From Chromobacterium alkanivorans (GTDB taxonomy: Bacteria > Pseudomonadota > Gammaproteobacteria > Burkholderiales > Chromobacteriaceae): a stretch of DNA of 64,000 bases. Shown one piece after another: positions 16,512 to 25,163 of the stretch (position 1 is the first letter of the stretch; each line of letters begins with the position of its first letter). The stretch lies in the NCBI RefSeq assembly GCF_016937655.1, contig NZ_JAFHKL010000008.1, forward strand, positions 124,001-188,000, written 5' to 3'. A program made the position numbers and the translations under genes. The notes beneath the pieces were generated by a model. It saw only the letters and a list, made by a program, of their open reading frames with translations. It was not told the origin of the DNA and did no database searches.

Positions 16512-17903
16512 ATGAGCGATGTACAAGCGGCAGAGAGCTGGCGGCTGGAGAGCGCGGGCATAGACGTGGTGCCGGAGCATGAGTGCCGGGGCCGGCCCGT
16601 CGAGTTGTTCTGGGTGTGGCTGGCGGCCAATATCGGCATCCTGGGCGTGGTGTACGGCGGCATCGTCACCAGCTTCGGGCTGTCCTTCTTTCAATCTTTG
16701 CTGGCCGCGGCGCTGGGGGTGGCCAGTTTCGCGCTGGTGGGGGTGACCAGCATCGCCGGCCGGCGCGGCCGCACCTCCACACTGACTTTGTCGCGCGCTA
16801 TTTTCGGCCTGCGCGGCAACGCCGCGCCCACCGCCTTCAGCTGGTTCAATCTGATGGGCTGGGAGGCGGTCAACGTGGTGACCGGCGCCTTGACGCTGGC
16901 GGCCTTGTGCCAGGCGCTGGGCATGGCGGAGGGCCGCTTGCTGACCGCGGTCTGTCTGTTCCTGTTCATCGGCTTGACCATCGTGGTCAGCTTGCTGGGC
17001 CAGGCGACCGTGGTGTGGATGCAAAGCTGGTTGAGCCGGATTTTCGGCAGCATGACCCTGGTGGTGATCGCGTACGTGGCGTCGACCGCGAACTGGGGCG
17101 CCATCATGGCGCGGCCTCAGGGCGACTGGCTGACCGGCTTCTGGCCGGCGGTGTCGGTGATCGCCGCGGGCACCGGCATCAGTTGGGCGATCGCCGGCGC
17201 CGACTACAGCCGTTACCAGCGGACGGGGTCGAGCAACGGCGGCATTTTCGGCGCGGTGATGGTGGGGGCCTCGCTGCCCTTGATGCTGCTGATCTTCACC
17301 GGCGTGCTGCTGTCGGCGCAGATACCGGACCTGGCCAGCGCGGCCAATCCCATCGCCAAGATAGGCGCGGTGCTGCCGGCCTGGATGGCGGTGCCCTATC
17401 TGCTGACCGCGACCGCGGGCATCGTCACCATGGCCGTGCTCAGCCTGTATTCGGCCAGCCTCAATCTGCTGACCATAGGCGTCAAGGTCAGGCAGGCGCA
17501 GGCGGTTGCCATCAATGCGCTGATCGTGTTGGCGATCGCCGCCTACGTCTTGTTCGTATCCAGCGATTTCCTGGGCCCCTTCATCGCCTTCCTGCTGTTC
17601 TGCGGCGTGTTCCTCGCCGCCTGGGAGGCGGTGTTCGTGCTGGATTACCTGGTGCTGCGCCACCGCCAAGGCTATGAGGAAGCGGCTTTGTCCGGCAATG
17701 GGCGGCAGGCCTTCCGCGGCGGGCCGCTGTTGTGCTGGCTGCTGGGCGCGGCCTGCGGCCTGCTGGTGAGCAAGACCGGCTTCATCGACGGCCCGCTGGC
17801 GGTGGGCGTTTTCGCAGATTCCAGCCTGGGGCTGTTTGTATCCTTTGGGACCAGCTTGCTGGCTTATGGCTTGTATTTGTTGCTGAAGGAGCGACGCGCA
17901 TGA
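16512..17903 (+). CDS. NCS1-family purine/cytosine permease
   Basis: A 463-residue inner-membrane permease with about 12 hydrophobic segments. It belongs to the nucleobase:cation symporter-1 family (CodB-like). Recognisable parts are the N-terminal ESAGIDVVPEHECRGRP segment and SRAIFGLRGNAAPTAFSWFN. It starts five bases after the stop of the ADP-ribosylglycohydrolase gene and overlaps the kinase gene by an ATGA. Relatives carry cytosine, purines, hydantoins, thiamine precursors or pyridoxine-like compounds. In the related enterobacterial operon the transporter (YegT) is of a different family, so this is a functional replacement. Confidence 0.9.
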   Translation: MSDVQAAESWRLESAGIDVVPEHECRGRPVELFWVWLAANIGILGVVYGGIVTSFGLSFFQSLLAAALGVASFALVGVTSIAGRRGRTSTLTLSRAIFGLRGNAAPTAFSWFNLMGWEAVNVVTGALTLAALCQALGMAEGRLLTAVCLFLFIGLTIVVSLLGQATVVWMQSWLSRIFGSMTLVVIAYVASTANWGAIMARPQGDWLTGFWPAVSVIAAGTGISWAIAGADYSRYQRTGSSNGGIFGAVMVGASLPLMLLIFTGVLLSAQIPDLASAANPIAKIGAVLPAWMAVPYLLTATAGIVTMAVLSLYSASLNLLTIGVKVRQAQAVAINALIVLAIAAYVLFVSSDFLGPFIAFLLFCGVFLAAWEAVFVLDYLVLRHRQGYEEAALSGNGRQAFRGGPLLCWLLGAACGLLVSKTGFIDGPLAVGVFADSSLGLFVSFGTSLLAYGLYLLLKERRA

Positions 17904-18850
17904 GCATTCCGTGTCCAAGTTATCATCCGGCCAGGGCGATCCTGGCTTTGGGCGGCGCCGTGGGAGACGTGGTATTGACTCTCCCGGAACTGCCGCGCAG
18001 CGGCGCCGATGTGGAGGCGCTGCAGCAGGAGCGCCAGATCGGCGGCTGCGCCTTCAATGTGGCGCGGGCGCTGTGCCAGTTGCACGCCCCCGTGATCAAC
18101 GGCATGCCGGTGGGCAACGGGCCCTGGGGCGCGGCGATAGACGCGGCCATGCGGGAGCTGGGGCTGCCGGTGCTGCTGCGCAACGGGCATCGCGACAACG
18201 GCTGGTGCGTGGCCATGGTGGAGCCCAGCGGCGAACGCAGCTTCATCTCCATCACCGGCTGCGAGGGAGAGTGGAGCCGCGAGCAACTGGACGCGCTGCC
18301 GCTGCCCGCCGACGCGCTGGTGTACGCCAACGGCTATGAGCTGGCCGGAGAGGGCGGGCGGGCGCTGCGCGCCTGGCTGCTGGCCCTGCCGGCGCAGCAG
18401 CTGCGGGTGATAGACCCCGGTCCGCGCGTCGCCTTGCTGGAGCCGGCGTTTCTGTCCGGCCTGAGCGGCACGGAAACCCTGCTGACGCTGAACCGGGACG
18501 AGATCGCCATGCTGTGCGGCGACGGCGACCCGGTGGCGGCGGCGCAGCGCTTCGCCAAGGATTACCGGCTGACGCTGATCTGCCGGCTGGGCCAGGACGG
18601 CGCCTGGGTCTGCCCCGGCACCGACGCGCCCTGGCATCTGCCCGGTTATCAGGTTTCGGTGGTGGACACCATAGGCGCCGGCGACGCGCATTGCGCCGGC
18701 TTGTTGGCGGGCTTGTCCAGCGGCTGGCCCTTGCATTACGCGGTGGACCTGGGCAACCGGCTGGCGGCCTGCGTGGTGGCCAGCGCCGGCCCGGACGCGG
18801 CGACGGATTGGGACAGCTTGAACCGCCGCTTTCCCGCCGCCTGCCTGTGA
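17900..18850 (+). CDS. PfkB-family carbohydrate/nucleoside kinase (YegV-like)
   Basis: A 316-residue ribokinase-fold kinase. The N-terminal di-glycine motif is IGGCAFNVARAL, and the C-terminal catalytic and anion-hole motif is DTIGAGDAHCAG. Members phosphorylate sugars, nucleosides (including pseudouridine) or related compounds with ATP. The ATG overlaps the permease stop (ATGA), which indicates translational coupling. The order permease, glycohydrolase and kinase under a GntR regulator suggests uptake, bond cleavage and phosphorylation of one compound class. The substrate is not evident. Confidence 0.9.
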   Translation: MSIPCPSYHPARAILALGGAVGDVVLTLPELPRSGADVEALQQERQIGGCAFNVARALCQLHAPVINGMPVGNGPWGAAIDAAMRELGLPVLLRNGHRDNGWCVAMVEPSGERSFISITGCEGEWSREQLDALPLPADALVYANGYELAGEGGRALRAWLLALPAQQLRVIDPGPRVALLEPAFLSGLSGTETLLTLNRDEIAMLCGDGDPVAAAQRFAKDYRLTLICRLGQDGAWVCPGTDAPWHLPGYQVSVVDTIGAGDAHCAGLLAGLSSGWPLHYAVDLGNRLAACVVASAGPDAATDWDSLNRRFPAACL

Positions 18851-18897
18851 GCCGCCGCGCCGGGCGCGTGTCGCGCAGGGAGGCGGGCTCGGCGTTG

Positions 18898-19038
18898 AGA
18901 AGCAGTCCAATGTCTGCCGCGCGTCGGCAGAATGGATATGAGAAGGACGTTGAAACCGGCTGCGAAATGCTCATGTCTCGCGAGTAGATTCCGCTTGCTC
19001 GGCGGCTTTCGCCTTGTCTCAATACTTTGAACAAGCTC
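18898..19038. repeat. dispersed element, diverged copy
   Basis: It shares the internal blocks TGAAATGCTCATGT-like, ATTCCGCTT and TTTCGCCTTGTCTC with copies 1 and 2, in the same order and spacing. It has a small insertion near 18930-18945 and a deletion before the right end. The terminal inverted repeats are degraded. Confidence 0.6.
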
Positions 19039-19151
19039 GAAGAAAGTGGCAAAAGAAAGACGGATAGGGGTGGAAAGAGCGCAATCGGCGTCAAGTGCTG
19101 GACATAAAGGGGCATTACTTAGTACTCTCCCACCCTCGTAAGCGCCTGCCC

Positions 19152-19199
19152 GGCCATGGAGCGCCTGGAGCGCTCCGTGCGGCGCTTTCGTCCATGGCC
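19152..19199. repeat. long inverted repeat upstream of proQ
   Basis: The outer arms GGCCATGGA (19152-19160) and TCCATGGCC (19191-19199) pair perfectly. The inner arms GCGCC (19161-19165) and GGCGC (19181-19185) extend the stem after a 5-base bulge. There is no U-tract. Confidence 0.5.
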
Positions 19200-19471
19200 T
19201 CAAGTCGGCTCTCCGCCGACAAGCAGGACCGGCGATGGGGCGAGCGCCTCGGCCCCGGCGGGCCGCGACGTTTGGGCTCGGTCCCGGGCGTCCGCCATGA
19301 TCGCGATTTTTCACGGCGCGCCGGCGTTTCGCCAGCGCGCGTTGGTCAAGCCCGATTACGATGTCGTCATTTTTTGGCCAGCTGTCAAGCTGGCCGGGCG
19401 GCGGGTTGCGGCGCTTCACTTGATTGGGCAGCATGCGCTGCTTTTGCATCAATGGATCTAGATAGAAGTTC

Positions 19472-19876
19472 ATGAAGCCAAATACTGAAACGGCACTCGG
19501 TGCTGCACTTAAGTCCGCTGTACAAAGTCTGTCCAAGAAAAAGCAGACCGAGATGATCGCGGATCATGTCTACAGCAAGTTCGACGTTTTCCGCCAGTTT
19601 CGTCCGCTGGCCTTGGGCATCCATGAGAGCCTGATCGCGGCCCTGCCGCAGTTCGACTCGACGCTGATCTCCCGCGTGGTGGCCAACCACTGTCGCAAGC
19701 CGCGCTACGTGAAGTCTCTGGCGCGCGGCGGCAAGCGTTTCGATCTGGCCAACAAGCCGGTGGGCGAAGTCAGCGCCGAAGAGAAGAAGGCGGCGGAACA
19801 GATGTCCGCGCCCAAACCGGCCCCGGCTCCGGCAGCCGCGGCTCCGGCCGAACCCGCTGGCGACGCCGCGGAATAA
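19472..19876 (+). CDS. proQ: minimal ProQ/FinO RNA chaperone
   Basis: A 134-residue RNA-binding protein. The FinO/ProQ domain occupies about 5-100 and includes FRPLALGIHESLIAALP and the conserved basic segment VANHCRKPRYVKSLARGGKR. It is followed by a low-complexity Ala/Pro tail. The long linker and C-terminal Tudor-like domain of E. coli ProQ are absent, as in the short neisserial ProQ proteins. It would bind structured sRNAs and mRNA 3' ends. It stands alone with its own terminator. Confidence 0.88.
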   Translation: MKPNTETALGAALKSAVQSLSKKKQTEMIADHVYSKFDVFRQFRPLALGIHESLIAALPQFDSTLISRVVANHCRKPRYVKSLARGGKRFDLANKPVGEVSAEEKKAAEQMSAPKPAPAPAAAAPAEPAGDAAE

Positions 19877-19904
19877 GCGTGCCGCGGCCGCGTGGCAAGA
19901 ACGT

Positions 19905-19938
19905 AAACAGCCTGACAGATCCGTTTGTCAGGCTGTTT
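19905..19938 (+). terminator. terminator after proQ
   Basis: A 13-bp perfect stem (19905-19917 with 19926-19938) has an 8-base loop and ends in a T-run. Confidence 0.85.
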
Positions 19939-20034
19939 TGCATTGGCGAGACGGAACGTCGGCGCAGGCCGGGCGGTCGCAGCAGAACGCGCCGCGCGGC
20001 GGCGCCGCATCAGGACAGGAGTAAAATACCCGGC

Positions 20035-20508
20035 ATGAAACGTCTTTTCTTGTGGGCCGCGATGGCCCTGAGCTTGTCCGCCTGCAGCGCGCTGCAACAG
20101 TTGGGCGCGCCCATCAGCTCGCATCCTTCCTCGCCGGCCAAGACCCGGCCGCAAACGGCTCCGGCGTCCAGCGCCAAAGCGGACGCCTTGCTGCGCGAGG
20201 CCAACCGTCTGGCCGACAAGGTCAAGAGCGGCGAGTTGACCCGCCTGGCCGCCGCCGACCAACTGGGCGCGTTCCGGCTCAAGGCGGTGGGCTCCAACCC
20301 CGTCGACGACAACACCTTCGCCATGTACCGCTATCTGACGGTGGAGCGCGAGGCGGGCCGCATCGATCAGGATGCCTTCCGCGCCAAGATGGACGAACGT
20401 CTGCGCGAATGGATGCGCCGCTGGCCCAAGATGAACCCCAAGCCGGCGGACCCGGCGTTCACCAACTTCCTGCTCAAGCTGTACGGCTTGCCGGCCCTGG
20501 GGGCCTGA
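20035..20508 (+). CDS. small lipoprotein of unknown function
   Basis: A 157-residue predicted lipoprotein. The signal peptide ends in a lipobox LSAC with the lipidated cysteine at 17. A Pro/Ser-rich linker (about 25-50) precedes a helical domain (LLREANRLADKVKSGELTR ... RLREWMRRWPKMNPKP). I do not recognise the family. The serine after Cys17 would favour outer-membrane sorting. It starts at an ATG downstream of a longer open frame, and the YchJ gene follows two bases after its stop. Confidence 0.8.
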   Translation: MKRLFLWAAMALSLSACSALQQLGAPISSHPSSPAKTRPQTAPASSAKADALLREANRLADKVKSGELTRLAAADQLGAFRLKAVGSNPVDDNTFAMYRYLTVEREAGRIDQDAFRAKMDERLREWMRRWPKMNPKPADPAFTNFLLKLYGLPALGA

Positions 20509-20510
20509 GC

Positions 20511-20924
20511 ATGGGCAAGAAAGCCAAGCCGGACGCCGCCGGCTGTCCTTGCGGGCTGGGCGGCGCTTACGCGGCCTGCTGCGGCCGTTATCTGAGCGCG
20601 GACGGGGCGCCGGCGCCCACGGCGGAGGCCTTGATGCGTTCGCGCTACACCGCTTACGCGCGCGGCGACGAGGCGTATCTGCTGGCGAGCTGGCATCCAA
20701 GCACCCGACCGCAGGCGCTGGATCTGGCCGCGGACGCGGGCGTGGTCAAATGGCTGGGCCTGGAGGTGCTGGCGACCGAGGCCGGCGGCGCGGCCGATGT
20801 CGAGGGCTGGGTGGAGTTCGCCGCGCGCTACAAGGTGAGCGGCAAGGCCGAACGCCTGCGCGAGCGCAGCCGCTTCCTGCGCGAGGACGGCCGCTGGTTC
20901 TACGTGTCCGGCGAGCTGAGCTGA
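20511..20924 (+). CDS. YchJ family protein with SEC-C metal motif
   Basis: A 137-residue protein. An N-terminal SEC-C-like zinc motif CPCGLGGAYAACCGRYL (Cys12, Cys14, Cys23, Cys24) is followed by an NTF2-like YchJ domain (about 35-137; ALMRSRYTAYARGDEAYLL ... WVEFAARYKVSGK). The biochemical role of this widespread family is unknown. It probably forms an operon with the preceding lipoprotein. Confidence 0.88.
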   Translation: MGKKAKPDAAGCPCGLGGAYAACCGRYLSADGAPAPTAEALMRSRYTAYARGDEAYLLASWHPSTRPQALDLAADAGVVKWLGLEVLATEAGGAADVEGWVEFAARYKVSGKAERLRERSRFLREDGRWFYVSGELS

Positions 20925-20925
20925 G

Positions 20926-21420
<495 letters not shown>

Positions 21421-21646
21421 ATTTTCGCCCTTCGCCAAAGCGAAGATCATGGCAAGAAACCGGGGGAAGGGCAATGCGGGAAGGGAATAAAAAAAGGGGC
21501 GCAACGGCAAGGGGGAACCGCTACGCCCCAAGAAGAAATCAATTGCTGTACAAGGGCCGACCAACCGGGAAAGTCAGCTAACCCTCTGTTTATCCTAGAA
21601 CATTAAGGTGAAATTGCGAGGACGGATTTGGCTGGATTTAAATGAC

Positions 21647-21671
21647 AAAGGGATGGCTAAGCCATCCCTTT
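21647..21671. terminator. terminator downstream of dcd
   Basis: An 11-bp stem (21647-21657 with 21661-21671) has a TAA loop and T-run on the plus side. On the minus strand it lies just past the dcd stop. Confidence 0.7.
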
Positions 21672-21690
21672 TTTGCTGGCGGGAAGCGGT

Positions 21691-22260
21691 TCAGGGACGC
21701 GGCAGGGTCACGCCCACCTGGCCCATGTATTTGCCGGCGCGGTCGCTGTAGGACACGTCGCAGATCTCGTCGGATTCGAAGAACAGCACTTGGGCCACGC
21801 CCTCGTTGGCGTAGATCTTGGCCGGCAGCGGCGTGGTGTTGGAGAACTCCAGCGTCACATAGCCTTCCCATTCCGGTTCGAAGGGGGTGACGTTGACGAT
21901 GATGCCGCAGCGGGCGTAGGTGGATTTGCCCAGGCAGACGGTCAGCACCGAGCGCGGGATGCGGAAGTATTCCACGGTGCGGGCCAGCGCGAAGCTGTTG
22001 GGCGGGATGATGCAATAGCCTTTGCCGGAGACTTCCACGAAGGAGTTGGGGTCGAAGTTTTTCGGGTCGACGATGGTGCTGTTGATATTGGTGAACACCT
22101 TGAATTCGTCGGCGCAGCGGATGTCGTAACCGTAGCTGGAGGTGCCGTAGGAGATCACCTTCTGGCCGTCCACCATCTTGATCTGATTGGGCTCGAAGGG
22201 CTCGATCATTTTGTACTCGTCCGCCATCCGGCGAATCCACTTGTCCGATTTGATGCTCAT
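21691..22260 (-). CDS. dcd: dCTP deaminase
   Basis: A 189-residue trimeric enzyme that deaminates dCTP to dUTP on the route to dTMP. Its conserved active-site region is [20 protein letters not shown], with the catalytic glutamate in [11 protein letters not shown]. The N-terminus ([13 protein letters not shown]) and full length match the proteobacterial monofunctional enzyme. It is a single-gene unit, divergent from feoA. Confidence 0.96.
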   Translation of the reverse strand: MSIKSDKWIRRMADEYKMIEPFEPNQIKMVDGQKVISYGTSSYGYDIRCADEFKVFTNINSTIVDPKNFDPNSFVEVSGKGYCIIPPNSFALARTVEYFRIPRSVLTVCLGKSTYARCGIIVNVTPFEPEWEGYVTLEFSNTTPLPAKIYANEGVAQVLFFESDEICDVSYSDRAGKYMGQVGVTLPRP

Positions 22261-22432
22261 TGTCTTGGGCCCGTAGCTTGTCTATTGATTGTCCGCGATT
22301 TTAACCGCAAGCGGCCGTGGCCGGCTATCGATAATCCGCGGCGGATCCGGATAGGACAACGCTATTGATGCAGGTCAAGCAGGACGGGAATTGCCGCGGT
22401 TTGCCGATATTCGGCGCGGTTCGGCTGGATAT

Positions 22433-22451
22433 ACTAATGCAAACCATTCTC
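22433..22451 (+). promoter_or_regulatory. candidate Fur box upstream of feoA
   Basis: ACTAATGCAAACCATTCTC matches the 19-bp Fur consensus at 13 positions and keeps the AATG and CCATT cores. It lies 18 bases before the feoA start, where bound Fur-Fe2+ would block transcription. Confidence 0.7.
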
Positions 22452-22469
22452 GTTCTTGATCGGATCATC

Positions 22470-22700
22470 ATGTTGACTTTGGATGCATTCCCCGCCGGCC
22501 GCCACGGCGTGGTCGACCGGCTGGAGCTGGCCGACGAGGCCATGCGCCGCGTCGCCGCCTTCGGCCTGGCGCCGGGCAGCCGTTTTTACCTGCGCCGGGC
22601 CGCGCCGCTGGGCGGGCCCTTGCTGCTGGACGTGGGCGCCACCCGCTTCCTGCTGCGCCGCAGCCTGGCGCGTCTCATCGTGGCGAGGGTGGAAGCATGA
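22470..22700 (+). CDS. feoA: ferrous iron transport accessory protein FeoA
   Basis: A 76-residue cytosolic protein with an SH3-like FeoA fold (LADEAMRRVAAFGLAPGSRFYLRRAAPLGGPLLLD-type region). FeoA assists FeoB-mediated Fe2+ uptake. A Fur-like box sits immediately upstream, so the operon is probably derepressed under iron limitation. Its stop overlaps the feoB start (ATGA). Confidence 0.92.
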   Translation: MLTLDAFPAGRHGVVDRLELADEAMRRVAAFGLAPGSRFYLRRAAPLGGPLLLDVGATRFLLRRSLARLIVARVEA

Positions 22701-24469
22701 AGCGTTTCGCCCTGATCGGCTTGCCGAACACTGGCAAGTCCACCTTGTTCAATCGCCTGACCGGCATGTCGCAGCGCGTCGGCAACTGGCCGGGCCTGAC
22801 CATAGAATTGAGCAGCGCGCGCTTGTTGCTGGGCGGCCACATGGTGGAGCTGGTGGACTTGCCCGGGGTCAACGATCTGACCGGCTATTCCGACGACGAG
22901 GCGGTGGTGCGCGACGTGTTGCTGGCCACCGCTTTCGACGGCGCCATCCTGGTGCTCAACGCCAGCCAGCTGGACCGGCAATTGCCGCTGGCCTTGCAGG
23001 TGCTGGCCAGCGGCCTCAATTGCCAGGTGGTGCTGAATATGGCGGACGAGGCCAAGGCCCTGGGCGTGAGCCTGGATGTGGAAGGCTTGTCGGAACGGCT
23101 GGGCGCGCCGGTGTCGCTGGTGTCGGCCAGGCATATGCAAGGCTGGCCGCCGCTGCTGGCGGGCTTGAACCGGCTGGCCAACGACGCCGCCCCGGCGGCG
23201 CGCGCGCATTTGGACGCGGTGCCGGACACCCAGGCGGCGATGGCCGAAGCCAAGCGGCTGCTGGACGGTTGCTGGTCCTTGCCGCCGGTGCTGCCGGCGC
23301 GGCTGACCGAGAAGATCGACCATTGGCTGATGCATCCGTGGCTGGGCCTGCCGCTGTTCTTCGCGTTGATGGCCTTGCTGTTCAACCTGACTTATCAGAT
23401 CGGCACTCCGTTGCAGGAGCTGGCCGGCTCAGGGTTGGACTGGGTCAAGGAGCAGGCGCTGGCGCCCTTGCTCGCGCCCTTGCCCGAGATTGTGCAGAGC
23501 CTGGCGCTGGACGGCGTCTGGCAGGGGGTGTCGACGGTGCTGACCTTCGCGCCCATCCTGCTGGTGTTCTTCGTGCTGATGGCGATGGTGGAGGACTCCG
23601 GCTATCTGGCGCGCGCCGCCTATCTGACCGACGCCTTCATGGCGCGGCTGGGGCTGGACGGCCGCGGTTTCGTGATGCAGTTGATGGGCTTCGGCTGCAA
23701 TGTGCCGGCCATCATGGGCACCCGAGTGATGCGCGAGCGCAAGCAGCGGTTGCTGACCATGTTGGTGATCCCGTTCTCGCTGTGTTCGGCGCGGCTGCAG
23801 GTGGTGGTGTTCTTCGCCGGCCTGCTGTTCACGCCGGCGCAGGCGCCGTGGGTGCTGATGGGGCTTTATCTGATGAGCTTCGCCGTCGCGGTGTTCACCG
23901 CCTGGGTGTTCAAGCGCCGTTACGCCGGCGGCGAGGCCTTTCTGCTGGAAGTGCCGCCGTATCGGCTGCCCGGCTTGAGCCATCTGCTGGGCCGGGCGGT
24001 GGGCGAGGTGCGCGCCTTCCTGCAATTGGCGTCCAGCTTCATCCTGCTGGGCGTGGTGCTGGTCTGGCTGCTGACCCATGTGCCGGCCGGCGACGGCAAG
24101 ACGCTGGCCGACGCTCTGGGCAAGCTGCTGGCGCCGGTGCTGGACCCGATAGGCATCCGCCACGAACTGGCGGCGGCCTTGCTGTTCGGCTTCATCGCCA
24201 AGGAGATCCTGCTGGGCAGCCTGGCGGTGATCTACGGGGTGCCGGAAGCCGGCCTGGGCGCGGCCTTGTTGCAGCATTTGGACTGGCGTTCGGCGATGAG
24301 TTTTTTGATCTTCACCCTGATCTACGTGCCCTGCCTGTCCACGGTGGCGGCGATGTACCGGGAGTCGCGCAGCAAGTCCTACACCGCGATGGCGGTGGCG
24401 TGGTCGGTGGGACTGGCCTGGTTGCTATCGTTCGCCTTTTATCAAGTCGGCGTGCATCTATGGCCTTGA
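22697..24469 (+). CDS. feoB: ferrous iron transporter FeoB
   Basis: A 590-residue inner-membrane Fe2+ transporter with an N-terminal GTPase. The G1 motif is GLPNTGKST (8-16), G3 is DLPG and G4 is NMAD. A helical spacer domain follows, then the gate domains with GFGCNVPAIMGTR. It is clearly shorter than the 773-residue E. coli protein, mainly in the spacer and C-terminal region. It is translationally coupled to feoA. No feoC is present; a bacterioferritin gene follows instead, so uptake and storage are linked. Confidence 0.95.
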   Translation: MKRFALIGLPNTGKSTLFNRLTGMSQRVGNWPGLTIELSSARLLLGGHMVELVDLPGVNDLTGYSDDEAVVRDVLLATAFDGAILVLNASQLDRQLPLALQVLASGLNCQVVLNMADEAKALGVSLDVEGLSERLGAPVSLVSARHMQGWPPLLAGLNRLANDAAPAARAHLDAVPDTQAAMAEAKRLLDGCWSLPPVLPARLTEKIDHWLMHPWLGLPLFFALMALLFNLTYQIGTPLQELAGSGLDWVKEQALAPLLAPLPEIVQSLALDGVWQGVSTVLTFAPILLVFFVLMAMVEDSGYLARAAYLTDAFMARLGLDGRGFVMQLMGFGCNVPAIMGTRVMRERKQRLLTMLVIPFSLCSARLQVVVFFAGLLFTPAQAPWVLMGLYLMSFAVAVFTAWVFKRRYAGGEAFLLEVPPYRLPGLSHLLGRAVGEVRAFLQLASSFILLGVVLVWLLTHVPAGDGKTLADALGKLLAPVLDPIGIRHELAAALLFGFIAKEILLGSLAVIYGVPEAGLGAALLQHLDWRSAMSFLIFTLIYVPCLSTVAAMYRESRSKSYTAMAVAWSVGLAWLLSFAFYQVGVHLWP

Positions 24470-24551
24470 GGGCTTAGAATGAATGGTTCGCGAATTCCGT
24501 TCGCGCCGGCGCAGCGCCGGCGTCATCGAACGACAACAACAAGAGGTCCTC

Positions 24552-25019
24552 ATGCAAGGTGATCCCAAAACCATAGCGTTGCTGAACGAGCTGCTGGCGG
24601 AAGAGCTGTCCGCCGCGGACCAGTATTTCATCCACGCCGAGATGTACAAGGACTTCGGCCTGCACAAGCTGTTCGAGCGCATCGATCACGAGCGCGAGGA
24701 CGAGCTGTCGCACGCGCGGGTGCTGATCGCGCGCACCTTGTTCCTGCAAGGCAAGCCGGACGTGGCCAAGCGCGTGCCCATCGTGGTGGGCGAGAACGTG
24801 CGCTCGATGCTGGCAAGCGATCTGGAAGTGGAGTACCGCGTCGGCGATTTGCTGAAAAAAGTGGTGGCCCACTGTGAGCGCGTGAAGGACTATGTGACGC
24901 GCCAGGAACTGATGGTGTTGCTGGAAGAGACCGAGAACGACCACGCCCACTGGCTGGAGCAGCAGCTGCGCCTGATCGACATGGTGGGCGAGCAGAACTA
25001 CATCCAGTCGCAAATGTAA
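24552..25019 (+). CDS. bacterioferritin with Met52 replaced by Leu
   Basis: A 155-residue four-helix iron-storage protein of the bacterioferritin family. All di-iron ferroxidase ligands are present: Glu18, Glu51, His54, Glu94, Glu128 and His131. The residue equivalent to the haem-ligating Met52 of E. coli Bfr is Leu52 (DELSHA), so this subunit should not bind the intersubunit haem unless paired with another type. The start at MQGDPKTI matches the family N-terminus. It lies 82 bases after feoB on the same strand, so imported Fe2+ may pass into it. Confidence 0.93.
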   Translation: MQGDPKTIALLNELLAEELSAADQYFIHAEMYKDFGLHKLFERIDHEREDELSHARVLIARTLFLQGKPDVAKRVPIVVGENVRSMLASDLEVEYRVGDLLKKVVAHCERVKDYVTRQELMVLLEETENDHAHWLEQQLRLIDMVGEQNYIQSQM

Positions 25020-25042
25020 GCGCCGGGCATTTCGGCATCGAG

Positions 25043-25065
25043 ACGGCCGCCTTTTGGGCGGCCGT
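25043..25065 (+). terminator. terminator after the feo/bacterioferritin genes
   Basis: A 9-bp GC-rich stem (25043-25051 with 25057-25065) is followed by TTGTTTTT. Confidence 0.85.
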
Positions 25066-25163
25066 TTGTTTTTGCGGCGGCCGCTCCGGTTTTGACATGG
25101 CGCAGCATGGCCGGGGCCGTGTCCGTTTATCATCGCCGGCAGATGAATTCGCCGGAGGGCGCG

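Larger units (their letters stand above)
18851..19471. other. 620-base intergenic region before proQ
   Basis: The first part holds a diverged copy of the dispersed repeat (18898-19038). The remainder has no credible gene; the frame at 19156-19461 on the plus strand has no recognisable domain. It contains a long inverted repeat at 19152-19199 and a shorter one at 19376-19395. A promoter and a structured leader for proQ may lie here. Confidence 0.5.

Noticed and set aside
19156-19461. Plus-strand open frame of 101 codons before proQ
   Set aside because: No domain, no clear ribosome site, and it passes through a long inverted repeat; left as non-coding.
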